A stretch of 64,000 nucleotides of DNA from Clostridia bacterium (lineage in GTDB: Bacteria > Bacillota > Clostridia > Lachnospirales > Lachnospiraceae). The stretch lies in NCBI GenBank assembly GCA_910575625.1, contig CAJTFD010000009.1, positions 62,001 through 126,000 of the forward strand. The letters run 5' to 3'. Positions 8,722 through 17,380 of this stretch are shown in pieces (the first letter of the stretch is position 1; the number at the start of each line of letters is the position of its first letter). The notes below the pieces were generated by a model, which was not told where the DNA came from, made no database searches, and saw nothing but the letters and a program-made list of their open reading frames with translations. The position numbers and the translations under genes are program-made.

Positions 8722-9723
8722 ATGATATCCAGGGTAAATTACATGGATCTCTCTTTGACAGACGAAAAGATCTTAGAGATCTTCTCCAAAATATCGGCGG
8801 AAAGATTGATTTTTTTTGACATTGAAACCACCGGTCTCTCCTGGAAAAATGCTATGGTCTTTTTGATCGGCGTACTTTATAAGAGGGATGGACGGTGGAA
8901 GATGGAACAGTGGTTCCTGGACGACCCGTCCGCTGAAAAAGAACTGCTGGTAAGATCTTGCTCCGCTCTGGCGGAAGGATCCTGCCTCATACATTATAAC
9001 GGGAAACAGTTTGACCTGCCCTTCCTGAAAGGACGCTGCCAGGTGCTGGGCGTCCCCTGTGCATGGGAAGCCTGCAGCCAGATGGATCTTTACCAGATAC
9101 TGCGTCCTTATCAGAAACTCTTCGGACTGGAACATCTGCGGCTGGCCGATCTGGAAGGATATCTGGGATTTCCCAGGTCTTCAGGACTTTCCGGCAGGAA
9201 ATGCGCTTCTGTCTATCGGAAATATGTGCTTGAAAAACAATCGGCCCAGGCGGGACTGCTCTTTGACCATAATAGAGAAGATCTGACAGGACTTTTGCAT
9301 GGGATCCGGGCGTTGGCTTATCCGGCGCTTTTTTCCGGACATTTCCATTTGGAGGCGTGCCAGGTGGTGCAGGATACTTTATCTTGCACACTGCGGCCGG
9401 ATATCCCTCTGCCGAAGCCTTTTTCCCTGGACTGCCATCCCAGACCCTGGGTGATCAGCGGTTCCGGGCAGCAGGTCCGGGCGGACTTCGCTCTGGAAAA
9501 CGGACGGCTCAAGATGTACCATCCAGATCATAAGGATCATTATTATCTTCCAAAAGAGGATATGGCAGTGCATAAAAGTGTGGGTGCGTACGTGGACCGG
9601 GCGCACCGGGTGCAGGCCACCGCTCTGACTTGTTATACGTGGTTTCCCTGTTCTTTAGAGTTTATGCGCGATCTGGAACGGGTAGAAGTCTATGTGCGGC
9701 ATTGCCTGGCGCTCCATCCTTGA
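8722..9723 (+). CDS. YprB-like ribonuclease H-fold exonuclease
   Basis: A 333-residue protein whose first ~190 residues match the DnaQ-like/YprB 3'-5' exonuclease fold. The DxE motif is in FFDIETTGLSW (about 31-41), a second acidic motif in NGKQFDLPFL (about 93-102) and a late His/Asp segment near FDHNREDL (about 178-185). The C-terminal part is a helical tail of the kind seen in YprB-family proteins. AAAAAGGAG lies before the ATG. It stands alone between the divergent rnf operon and the convergent trkH gene, with terminators at its 3' side. The substrate is unknown. Confidence 0.8.
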   Translation: MISRVNYMDLSLTDEKILEIFSKISAERLIFFDIETTGLSWKNAMVFLIGVLYKRDGRWKMEQWFLDDPSAEKELLVRSCSALAEGSCLIHYNGKQFDLPFLKGRCQVLGVPCAWEACSQMDLYQILRPYQKLFGLEHLRLADLEGYLGFPRSSGLSGRKCASVYRKYVLEKQSAQAGLLFDHNREDLTGLLHGIRALAYPALFSGHFHLEACQVVQDTLSCTLRPDIPLPKPFSLDCHPRPWVISGSGQQVRADFALENGRLKMYHPDHKDHYYLPKEDMAVHKSVGAYVDRAHRVQATALTCYTWFPCSLEFMRDLERVEVYVRHCLALHP

Positions 9724-9766
9724 CATTTGGACGTTTTTTTGCTATCAGCAGCGCCTGAAAAATGAT

Positions 9767-9788
9767 CCGCCAGTCTTATGACTGGCGG
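9767..9788. terminator. Bidirectional terminator between exonuclease and trkH genes
   Basis: Perfect 9-bp stem CCGCCAGTC/GACTGGCGG with a 4-base loop. It lies between convergent genes. On the minus strand it is followed by ATCATTTTT, and on the plus strand by a weaker T-rich run. Confidence 0.75.
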
Positions 9789-9812
9789 ACTTTCTATCAG
9801 ACCAGACCCCGA

Positions 9813-11156
9813 TCATCCGATCAGGATATTCTCCTCCGCCAGATGCACATTCTGGTTTGCTCTGCGCGAACGCATGACGATGGCCGTCGCCAATGTGATC
9901 GGCCCAATCCGCCCCAGATACATATCCAGTATGATGATGACCTTTCCGACCAACGTCAGATCCCCGGTGATCCCTCTGGTCAGTCCTGCCGTCCCCAGAG
10001 CGGAGACCGCCTCAAATATCATATCTATAAAAGACGCATCCATCGTAAGCGACAGAGCCGCCGCACTGATCAGCAGGACCGTAAACCCCAGGATGATCAC
10101 CACGATCCCTGTCCGGATATTCTCCTCCCGGATCTTCCTGTTGAACACTTCCGTATCACTTTTCCCTTTCAGGTAAGCCGCCACGGTGAGGATCAAGATC
10201 GCCAACGTGGTGGTCTTGACCCCGCCCGCTGTCCCCATCGGGGAACCGCCCGTGAACATCAAAAATAAAGTCAGTACCATGGACGCATCGCCAAAACAGC
10301 TCTGATCTATGGTAAAGAACCCCGCCGTCCGGGTGGTCACCGACTGGAACAGAGCCGCCTGGATCTTATCTGTCAGGGACAGGCCGCCCAGCGTCTCTGG
10401 ATTTCCATATTCAAACACCAGGAAAAGGATCCCGCCTCCCAGGACCAAGATCCCCGTGGCCGTCACCGCCAATTTGGAATGGACCTTGAGCCGCCGCCAG
10501 CCCAGCCGCCCCTTTGCCACCCGGTACAGATCCCACCAGACCAGAAATCCCAGTCCGCCGGATATGATCAGAGCCATAGTCGTCCCGTTTACCAGCAGGT
10601 TTCCCACATAAGGAGCCAGACTGTCCTCCCCCAGGATATCGATCCCCGCGTTGCAGAAAGCGGAGACGGATGTGAACACAGACTGCCAGATCCCCTGTGC
10701 CCAGCCAAATCTCGGCACAAACGCAAATGCATAGCAGACAGCCCCCAGCGCCTCCGCACCCAGCGTACAGGCCACGATCTTTTTCACCACGTCGGCCATA
10801 CCTGAGAGAGTATCCAGGTTATACGCCTCCTGGATCAGCCGCCGGCCTTTCAATGTGATCCGCCGTCCAACCAGCAAAAAGATCGACATGGAGACCGCGA
10901 TCACCCCCAGACCGCCCAGTTGGATGAGGATCAAGATCACACATTTTCCCAAAAGCGACCAGTGGGCGGCCGTGGTGACTGTCACAAGGCCGGTCACGCA
11001 GACCGACGTGGCCGCTGTAAACAATGCGTCGATAAAAGTCGTCTGCTCCCCGGGCGCAGCGCACACAGGGAGCCACAAAAGGCATCCGCCCAGAAGGATC
11101 ACCCCTGCAAACCCCAGGGCGATGATCTGGGCGGAATTTAATCTATGAAAGTCCAT
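9813..11156 (-). CDS. TrkH/KtrB-family potassium uptake protein
   Basis: A 447-residue membrane protein with the four-fold M1-P-M2 repeat of Trk/Ktr/HKT transporters. Selectivity-filter-like segments are SVCVTGLVT (about 51-59), SAFCNAGI (about 164-171), TTRTAGFF (about 276-283) and SALGTAGLT (about 387-395). It moves K+ (possibly with Na+) across the membrane. The length is closer to KtrB than to long TrkH. The gating partner KtrA/TrkA is not encoded beside it. It directly follows pfkA (2-base gap), so it is probably in the same transcript. Confidence 0.9.
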   Translation of the reverse strand: MDFHRLNSAQIIALGFAGVILLGGCLLWLPVCAAPGEQTTFIDALFTAATSVCVTGLVTVTTAAHWSLLGKCVILILIQLGGLGVIAVSMSIFLLVGRRITLKGRRLIQEAYNLDTLSGMADVVKKIVACTLGAEALGAVCYAFAFVPRFGWAQGIWQSVFTSVSAFCNAGIDILGEDSLAPYVGNLLVNGTTMALIISGGLGFLVWWDLYRVAKGRLGWRRLKVHSKLAVTATGILVLGGGILFLVFEYGNPETLGGLSLTDKIQAALFQSVTTRTAGFFTIDQSCFGDASMVLTLFLMFTGGSPMGTAGGVKTTTLAILILTVAAYLKGKSDTEVFNRKIREENIRTGIVVIILGFTVLLISAAALSLTMDASFIDMIFEAVSALGTAGLTRGITGDLTLVGKVIIILDMYLGRIGPITLATAIVMRSRRANQNVHLAEENILIG

Positions 11157-11158
11157 AT

Positions 11159-12157
11159 CTATTTTTTCATGTAATTGTGAGACAGGGAATTACATACCTC
11201 AAACTGGTACTCGGACAACTGTTTTTTCATGGAGAGGGCTTCGTTGATGTCAAAATCCACGTACGCCCCGTTCTTATAGCCCACCACCCGCTGGCTCTTG
11301 CCCTCGATCAAAAGGTCCACCGCCTTTGCGCCCATGATGGAGGCGTACACACGGTCTTTACAGGTGGGACTCCCGCCCCGCTGCATGTGGCCTAAGATCG
11401 TCGCCCGGGTCTCGATGCCTGTGGCCGCCTCGATCCGCTTGGCCATGGCCTCGGAGTGCCCGATGCCCTCCGCGTTGATGATGATGTGATGTTTCTTCCC
11501 TCTCTTCCGGTTCTCGATGATGTTGTTGATAATCTTCTGTTCATCGTAATCATATTTTTCCGGAAGGAGCACATCCTCTGCGCCGTTGGCGATCCCGCAC
11601 CACAGGGCGATGTAGCCCGCCCCCCGGCCCATGACCTCGATGATGCTGCACCGCTCATGGGAGGTGGATGTATCCCGCACCTTGTCGATCGCCTGCATGG
11701 CCGTATTCACAGCCGTGTCAAATCCGATCGTATATTCAGTACAGCCGATATCTAAGTCGATGGTCCCCGGAACACCGATGGTGTTGATCCCTAAGTTGGC
11801 CAACTTCTGCGCCCCTGCAAAAGATCCGTCGCCTCCGATCACCACCAGGCCCTCGATCCCATGTTTCCTGCACACCTGCGCGCCCCATTTCTGACCTTCC
11901 TCTGTCCTGAATTCCGCACAGCGCGCCGTATAAAGAATAGTCCCGCCCCGCTCTATGGTGTCCGACACATCCTGGGCCTGCATGTCCACGATCTCCTCGT
12001 TGAGCAGGCCATTGTAACCTTTGTAGATCCCTTTTACCTTCAGGCCGTTGCTCAAGCCTCTGCGGACCACCGCACGGATAGCGGCATTCATCCCCGGGGC
12101 ATCCCCTCCGCTCGTCAATACTCCGATCACTTTGATCTTCTTGTTCGTATCAGCCAT
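11159..12157 (-). CDS. pfkA: 6-phosphofructokinase
   Basis: ATP-dependent phosphofructokinase of glycolysis, 332 residues. Motifs are the N-terminal GVLTSGGDAPGMNA, the ATP-type GGDGS segment, and PGTIDLDIGCTEYTIGFD near the fructose-6-phosphate site. The last has Leu where textbook bacterial enzymes have Asn in TIDND; I recall this variant from clostridial homologues. The ATG at 12157 is chosen because AAGGAGG lies just upstream; an in-frame ATG ten codons earlier has no such site. It has its own promoter at 12201-12229 and is followed by trkH. Confidence 0.93.
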   Translation of the reverse strand: MADTNKKIKVIGVLTSGGDAPGMNAAIRAVVRRGLSNGLKVKGIYKGYNGLLNEEIVDMQAQDVSDTIERGGTILYTARCAEFRTEEGQKWGAQVCRKHGIEGLVVIGGDGSFAGAQKLANLGINTIGVPGTIDLDIGCTEYTIGFDTAVNTAMQAIDKVRDTSTSHERCSIIEVMGRGAGYIALWCGIANGAEDVLLPEKYDYDEQKIINNIIENRKRGKKHHIIINAEGIGHSEAMAKRIEAATGIETRATILGHMQRGGSPTCKDRVYASIMGAKAVDLLIEGKSQRVVGYKNGAYVDFDINEALSMKKQLSEYQFEVCNSLSHNYMKK

Positions 12158-12200
12158 CGTATCCTCCTTGTGTTCCTTTTCCTTCAACCGTCTTACTTAG

Positions 12201-12229
12201 ATTTTAAAACATTTTCCGGATAAATGCAA
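12201..12229 (-). promoter_or_regulatory. Promoter of pfkA-trkH
   Basis: On the minus strand TTGCAT, a 17-base spacer and TAAAAT, about 45 bases before the pfkA start codon. Confidence 0.65.
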
Positions 12230-12239
12230 TAAAGGTCTG

Positions 12240-12431
12240 TCATTCTTTTATCTTATCAATATCTGTCAGGCTGACGCCTGCCACATTTAAGATGGCTTTC
12301 AATAAAAGATACCTGTTCTTCAATTCCGCATATGTCTTCACTGCATTCTCCTCTCTCGCCAGGAGCATATAGCGTTGGATCATCTCAAATTCATCCAGCG
12401 CTGCTTTTGCGGCCTCGATCCCACTCGGCAT
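12240..12431 (-). CDS. Small hypothetical protein between dnaE and pfkA
   Basis: A 63-residue predicted cytoplasmic, helical protein starting MPSGIEAAKAALDEF. It begins 9 bases past the dnaE stop, so it is likely translated from the dnaE message. It has no signal peptide and no motif I recognise. Position, charged helical composition and absence of overlap with a larger gene support it as real. Confidence 0.6.
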   Translation of the reverse strand: MPSGIEAAKAALDEFEMIQRYMLLAREENAVKTYAELKNRYLLLKAILNVAGVSLTDIDKIKE

Positions 12432-12440
12432 AAGCGCACC

Positions 12441-15400
12441 TCACTTTCCCATATTCTTTTCCAGTATCCGGATGTTCCCCTCCCCGAACCGCCCTTTCAG
12501 GCCCTCCATGTCCAGGGAGTCGATCGCGGTCCTCTGCCCTGGGGGGAGTCTCTTCATGGCCCTCTCTTTTTTCAGATAGATCACCACCACGTCCTTCCTC
12601 TCTCTGCCGCCGATCAGCTCCAGGAGTTCTCCCTCCCGCTGCCTGTATTCCTCCTTGGACGGGAACTGGATCCACAATTCCCGGGGGATGTCTGTAAAAA
12701 GATAGATCTTCTCGCAGATCAGCTTGCTGGCCTTGTCATCCTCCGCGGCCACACGCCCCTGGACGAACACTTTATTTTCCTCCTCCAGAACGCTGACGCT
12801 GCGCTCATAGGTCTTTGGGAACACGATCACTTCCACCGTCCCCACCAGATCCTCCACAGTGATGAACGCCATGACCTGGTTGGTCTTGGTGTATTTGATG
12901 GTCCTGTTGGTGATCATGCCGCCCACGGTCACCTTTGATCCGTCCGCCAAACGGGGCAGACCGGTGTCCTCATCGGGCAGAAAATCGGTGGTGACAGCGG
13001 TGGCGTTGCGGGCCAGCATCTGGGTGTATTTCTCCAGGGGATGGCCGCTGATGTAGATGCCCAGCACCTCTTTTTCAAAGGCGAGGAGCGCTTCTTTTTC
13101 GTATTCCTCCACGGGGGGCAGTTGGATCACATAGTCTTTCTTCTCCTCCTCGCCCACGATATCCAGCAGGGAGAGCTGCCCGGCCATGGAATTTTTCTTC
13201 TCCTGCTGCACACTGTCCATCACCCGCTGATAGACCAGCAGCTTCTGCTTCCTGTTGCCCTCCAGGCAGTCCATCGCCCCTGATCTTATCAGGTTCTCCA
13301 CCACTCGTTTATTGACTTCCTTGCCGGACATCCGGGAGAGGAAATTGTTGAGCGTGGTGTACGGCCCGCCCAGTTCCCGTTCTTTTACGATATCATCGAT
13401 CACCGATCTGCCCACGCTCTTGATCGCGGAGAGCCCGTAACGGATGCCATTTCCATCCACGGAAAAACGGCTGTCTCCCCGGTTGATATCCGGCGGCAGG
13501 ATGTCGATGCCGATCTGCCGACAGTGCAGGATATAGCCGGATACTTTCGTCGGAAAATCAATGACCGAGGTCATGAGCGCCGCCATATACTGCACCGGAT
13601 AGTAGTATTTCAGGTAGGCTGTCTGGTAAGCCACCACCGCGTAGGCGGCCGCATGGGATTTGTTGAACGCGTATTTTGCAAAATCGATCATCTCGTCGTA
13701 GATCCTGTGGGCGGTCTTCTCGTCGATGCCTTTTTTGATACAGCCGGGTATGCCCTCGTCCTCATTCCCATAGACAAAATTCTGCCGTTCCTTCTCCATC
13801 ACGGAGATCTTCTTCTTGGACATGGCCCGGCGCAGAAGATCGCTGCGCCCCATGGTATACCCGCCCAGATCCCGCACGATCTGCATGACCTGCTCCTGGT
13901 ACACGATGCACCCGTAGGTGGATTCCAGGATCGGCCGCAGCTGGGGGCAGTCGTAGGTGACCATGGCCGCATTGTTTTTCCCCCGGATGTACTGGGGGAT
14001 AAAATCCATGGGGCCGGGCCGGTAGAGAGCCACACCGGCGATGATGTCTTCCAGGCTCTGGGGCTTTAGCTCTTTCATAAAATTCTTCATGCCCGCGCTC
14101 TCCAACTGGAACACGCCCTCGGTCTTCCCCGTGCCTATGGAGGCGAGGACCTGGGCATCGTTGTAGTCGATCCGGTCCATATCCAGAAAAACACCGGTGT
14201 TCTTTTCCACCAGACGGACCGTATCCTGGATCACCGTCAATGTGCGCAGCCCCAGAAAATCCATCTTCAAAAGTCCCAGTTCTTCCAGGGTCGTCATGGT
14301 AAACTGGGTGGTGATGGAACCGTCGGAGGCTTTCGAGAGGGGGACGAACTCGTCCACTTCCTTCTGGCTGATCACCACGCCGGCCGCGTGCATGGACGTG
14401 TGGCGTGGCAGGCCCTCCAGCCTTTTCGCCATGTCCACCAGGTTGCGTATCTCCGGGTCATCCTCATAGATCCTTGAAAATTCCGGGTTCCTCTTTAATG
14501 CCTGTTCGATGGTCAAAGGCTTATTCTGCTCCACAGGGATCATCTTGGCCACCGCATCCACCTGGGAGTAGGGCATCCCCAGCACACGGCCCACATCCCG
14601 GAGTACGTTGCGGGCGGCCATGGTCCCGAATGTGACGATCTGCACCACCCGGTCCTTCCCGTATTTTTCCACCACGTAGTCAATGACTTCCTGCCGCCGT
14701 TCAAAACAGAAATCGATGTCGATATCCGGCATGGACACCCTCTCCGGATTCAGGAAACGCTCAAACAGCAGGCTGTATTTGATCGGATCCAATTGGGTGA
14801 TCCCCAATGTGTAGGATACCAGGCTCCCAGCCGCCGATCCCCGGCCCGGCCCCACCATGATGTCATGATCCCGGGCGTACCGGATAAAATCCCACACGAT
14901 CAGGAAGTAATCCACATATCCCATATTGGCGATCGTATCCAGCTCGTATCTGAGACGCTCTTTAAGTTCCGGTGTCACCGGCTGGTATAACCGCTCTAAG
15001 CCCTCTTTGCAGAGTTTATTCAGATATTCCCATGATGTGTAGCCCTCGGGCACATCGAATTTCGGGAGTTTGGTCACGCCGAATTCGATCTCCACGTTGC
15101 AGCGCATGGCGATCTTATGGGTGTTCTCCAGGGCCTCCAGCGCATACGGGAAAAGCCGGGCCATCTCCTCCGGGGATTTCACATAATACTGGCCGCCCTC
15201 GTAGCGCATCCGATCCTCGTCCTCTAATTTCTTCGCCGTCTGGATACAGAGCAGGATATCGTGGGCCGTGGCGTCCTCGGCGTAGGTATAGTGGACATCG
15301 TTCGTGGCCACCAGATCGATCCCCGTCTCCTGGTGCAGGCGCATGAGCTGCTGGTTCACCAACTGCTGCTCGGAGATCCCGTGATCTTGCAGCTCCAGGA

Positions 15401-15914
15401 AATAATTGCCTTTTCCAAAGATCTTTTCATGGCGCAGGGCCGCTGCTTTCGCGTCCTCATACATGCCCCGCACCAGATACCGGGGGACCTCTCCGGCCAG
15501 GCAGGCGCTCAGCGCGATCAGCCCTTCGTGGTATTCTTCCAAAAGCTCCATGTCCACCCTCGGCTTATAATAGAACCCCTCCACAAATCCCCGTGAGACC
15601 ACCTTCATCAGGTTGGCGTAGCCCGTGTTGTTCTCCGCCAGCAGCACCAGATGGTAATATTTATCCTCCTGGTCCCCCACATCCCGGTCAAACCTTGATC
15701 CCGGCGCGACATAGACTTCACAGCCCAGGATCGGACGGATCCCCGCCGCCTTGGCCGCTTTGTAAAAATCGATGCATCCATACATCGCACCGTGGTCTGT
15801 GATGGCCGCGCTGTCCATCCCCAGTTCTTTTACCCTGGAAACGTACTCTTCTATCTTGTTCGAGCCGTCCAAGAGACTGTACTCCGTATGCACATGCAGA
15901 TGTGTAAAATCCAT
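12441..15914 (-). CDS. dnaE: DNA polymerase III subunit alpha
   Basis: A 1157-residue replicative polymerase alpha subunit of the DnaE type. The PHP domain is at the N-terminus (FTHLHVHTEYSLLDG, residues 3-17). The palm has GPGRGSAAGS (355-364) and the catalytic PDIDID (396-401). A helix-hairpin-helix region follows, then an OB-fold near residue 990-1040 (VGGMITNRTIKYTK). There is no embedded proofreading exonuclease, as in DnaE rather than PolC. GGAGGTG lies before the ATG. It follows cvfB by 13 bases. Confidence 0.95.
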   Translation of the reverse strand: MDFTHLHVHTEYSLLDGSNKIEEYVSRVKELGMDSAAITDHGAMYGCIDFYKAAKAAGIRPILGCEVYVAPGSRFDRDVGDQEDKYYHLVLLAENNTGYANLMKVVSRGFVEGFYYKPRVDMELLEEYHEGLIALSACLAGEVPRYLVRGMYEDAKAAALRHEKIFGKGNYFLELQDHGISEQQLVNQQLMRLHQETGIDLVATNDVHYTYAEDATAHDILLCIQTAKKLEDEDRMRYEGGQYYVKSPEEMARLFPYALEALENTHKIAMRCNVEIEFGVTKLPKFDVPEGYTSWEYLNKLCKEGLERLYQPVTPELKERLRYELDTIANMGYVDYFLIVWDFIRYARDHDIMVGPGRGSAAGSLVSYTLGITQLDPIKYSLLFERFLNPERVSMPDIDIDFCFERRQEVIDYVVEKYGKDRVVQIVTFGTMAARNVLRDVGRVLGMPYSQVDAVAKMIPVEQNKPLTIEQALKRNPEFSRIYEDDPEIRNLVDMAKRLEGLPRHTSMHAAGVVISQKEVDEFVPLSKASDGSITTQFTMTTLEELGLLKMDFLGLRTLTVIQDTVRLVEKNTGVFLDMDRIDYNDAQVLASIGTGKTEGVFQLESAGMKNFMKELKPQSLEDIIAGVALYRPGPMDFIPQYIRGKNNAAMVTYDCPQLRPILESTYGCIVYQEQVMQIVRDLGGYTMGRSDLLRRAMSKKKISVMEKERQNFVYGNEDEGIPGCIKKGIDEKTAHRIYDEMIDFAKYAFNKSHAAAYAVVAYQTAYLKYYYPVQYMAALMTSVIDFPTKVSGYILHCRQIGIDILPPDINRGDSRFSVDGNGIRYGLSAIKSVGRSVIDDIVKERELGGPYTTLNNFLSRMSGKEVNKRVVENLIRSGAMDCLEGNRKQKLLVYQRVMDSVQQEKKNSMAGQLSLLDIVGEEEKKDYVIQLPPVEEYEKEALLAFEKEVLGIYISGHPLEKYTQMLARNATAVTTDFLPDEDTGLPRLADGSKVTVGGMITNRTIKYTKTNQVMAFITVEDLVGTVEVIVFPKTYERSVSVLEEENKVFVQGRVAAEDDKASKLICEKIYLFTDIPRELWIQFPSKEEYRQREGELLELIGGRERKDVVVIYLKKERAMKRLPPGQRTAIDSLDMEGLKGRFGEGNIRILEKNMGK

Positions 15915-15927
15915 GGGACACCTCCGC

Positions 15928-16791
15928 TCACTCTTCTTTTTGTATCACGATCTCTCCCGGTCGCTGGAGGATCTTCCCTTCCTTCATCAGATGGCCCACC
16001 GCCCGCTTAAAAGCCGCTTTGCTCAAGCCCAGCCGCGCTTTGATCTGAGCCGGGTCTGACTTGTCATCCAGGGGCAGCGTGCCGCCGGAACGCTCCAGCA
16101 CCTGAAAGATCTTCTGGGCGTCCTCCTCCAATTGCAGATACACCTGCTTCCGTGCGCTCACGTTGAGTTTGCCATCCGGTTTTACCTTGGTCACACGCAA
16201 TCGCAGGATGTCATTGACTTTGTAGCTGCCCTGGGCCTCGCTCTTCGGGATCAGCGCGGAGTACCGGTCGTCCACCGCCACGAACACACCAAAATTTTTG
16301 CTGAGTTCGTAGACCCGTCCGTCCACCATGTCGCCCGTCTTGTACGGCGTCTGGGTGGACAGATAATGATAGACCTTCATGGTGGCGCACAGCCTGTGGC
16401 TCTTATCCTCGTAGAGGGCCACCAGGCATTTATCCCCCTTTTGCACCGGCATGGTCTGCTCCCTAAAAGGCAGGAGAAGATCCTTTTCCAGCCCCCAATC
16501 CAGAAATGCCCCGATCCGGCCCGTATCCACCACCTCCAGGACGGCCGTCTGCTCCTTTTCAAGCCGTGGCTCGTGGACCGTGGCGATCAGCCGGTCCTTG
16601 GAATCCCGGTAGATGAATACCTCGATCTCATCCCCCTCTTTTGCGCCCTCGGGTACCTGCCGTCCGGGAAGGAGGACTTTCTCCTCCGGCGGTTCCTGCG
16701 GGTCACGCTCCTGCGCAGGGTCCGCTAAATAGACACCGAAATCTACGGTCTGTACGATGGTCAGCTTCTGTCTTTTTCCTAATATGATCAT
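15928..16791 (-). CDS. cvfB: CvfB-type S1 RNA-binding protein
   Basis: A protein of about 287 residues made of S1-like OB folds followed by a C-terminal winged-helix domain, the CvfB architecture. S1 signatures include VQTVDFGVYLAD near the start, GRIGAFLDWGLEKDLLLPF, and the canonical segment VYELSKNFGVFVAVDDRYSALIP. In other Firmicutes CvfB affects virulence or stress gene expression through RNA binding. The ATG at 16791 is preceded by GGAGAGG; an ATG at 16803 is an alternative. It is the first gene of the cvfB-dnaE unit. Two hairpins lie just upstream. Confidence 0.85.
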   Translation of the reverse strand: MIILGKRQKLTIVQTVDFGVYLADPAQERDPQEPPEEKVLLPGRQVPEGAKEGDEIEVFIYRDSKDRLIATVHEPRLEKEQTAVLEVVDTGRIGAFLDWGLEKDLLLPFREQTMPVQKGDKCLVALYEDKSHRLCATMKVYHYLSTQTPYKTGDMVDGRVYELSKNFGVFVAVDDRYSALIPKSEAQGSYKVNDILRLRVTKVKPDGKLNVSARKQVYLQLEEDAQKIFQVLERSGGTLPLDDKSDPAQIKARLGLSKAAFKRAVGHLMKEGKILQRPGEIVIQKEE

Positions 16792-16867
16792 GATCCTCTC
16801 CATTTTCTGTGATGTTTGCTTTTTTACTGTGAAAGTGTCGGAGGCACGGAGCAGCCGACTTTCATCC

Positions 16868-16899
16868 ACGGCGATGTCTGTGTCGGCAGACATCGCCGT
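16868..16899 (-). other. Perfect hairpin in the cvfB upstream region
   Basis: A 13-bp perfect inverted repeat (ACGGCGATGTCTG/CAGACATCGCCGT) with a 6-base loop. It lies between the tRNA terminator and cvfB and has no T run after it on the minus strand, so it is not an obvious terminator. A weaker imperfect hairpin follows at about 16820-16855. The region could be the 5' untranslated part of cvfB. Confidence 0.6.
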
Positions 16900-16901
16900 T
16901 T

Positions 16902-16940
16902 AAAAAGAAAAGGCTGCTGCATGGTTTCTGCAACAGCCTT
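16902..16940 (-). terminator. Terminator of tRNA-Gln
   Basis: On the minus strand a 12-bp stem (AAGGCTGTTGCA with TGCAGCAGCCTT) and a 7-base loop, followed by TTCTTTTT. It starts 6 bases past the tRNA. Confidence 0.85.
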
Positions 16941-16946
16941 TGGGAG

Positions 16947-17018
16947 CTGGGCTACAAGGATTCGAACCTTGAAATGACGGAGTCAGAGTCCGTTGCCTTA
17001 CCGTTTGGCGATAGCCCA
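16947..17018 (-). tRNA. tRNA-Gln (anticodon CTG)
   Basis: A 72-base cloverleaf on the minus strand. The acceptor stem is TGGGCTA/TAGCCCA with discriminator G. The anticodon arm is ACGGA-CTCTGAC-TCCGT with anticodon CTG, which reads CAG codons. The T arm contains GGTTCGAATCC. CCA is not encoded. It has its own promoter and terminator, so it is a single-gene unit. Confidence 0.95.
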
Positions 17019-17035
17019 ATTTCTTGACAAAAAGG

Positions 17036-17094
17036 ATTATATAATATTTCGTTTTGAAATGCAAGTGTTTTTTTATTTTTTTTTGGATTTTTTT
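17036..17094 (-). promoter_or_regulatory. tRNA-Gln promoter with A-rich upstream element
   Basis: On the minus strand TTGCAT, a 17-base spacer and TATAAT (17036-17064), about 20 bases before the tRNA. Upstream at about 17067-17094 is an almost pure A tract on this strand, typical of an UP element that strengthens stable-RNA promoters. Confidence 0.8.
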
Positions 17095-17110
17095 GAGTGT
17101 GTTTGAAAAC
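17095..17110 (+). repeat. Core copy of a dispersed repeat (GAGTGTGTTTGAAAAC)
   Basis: The 16-base sequence resembles the ends of the palindromic element at 45743-45817 and the half copy at 46166. It lies in the 362-base gene-free stretch between the tRNA and the ABC genes. Confidence 0.4.
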
Positions 17111-17204
17111 CCCTCTGAGCTTGTAAAAAAGACTTTTTCTATCCTTTGGCATGATCTGCGGCCGCTCCAGGGTTTCTATGTACTCTTATGCGGAAAAAGT
17201 ACCA

Positions 17205-17235
17205 AAAGCGCCGGGGGATCGCGTATTTCCCCCGG
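17205..17235 (-). terminator. Terminator downstream of the ABC exporter operon
   Basis: On the minus strand CCGGGGG, an 11-base loop and CCCCCGG, followed by CGCTTTTGG and a later T5. It lies about 145 bases past the stop of the last ABC gene. Confidence 0.6.
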
Positions 17236-17380
17236 ACCCCTTTAAAACGCTTTTTTTGGAAGACGGGTGTTTTATTGTCTGTTAATTTATGGGGATCTGG
17301 TAATGGTCCAGGTTTTAAGACATGTCCTGATACTGCAACAAACTTTCCACAGATCTTCCCGGCGTCCCCATTTTATTTTT

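Noticed and set aside
16952..17152. 66-codon frame over the tRNA gene
   Set aside because: It is the tRNA-Gln and its promoter read as protein.
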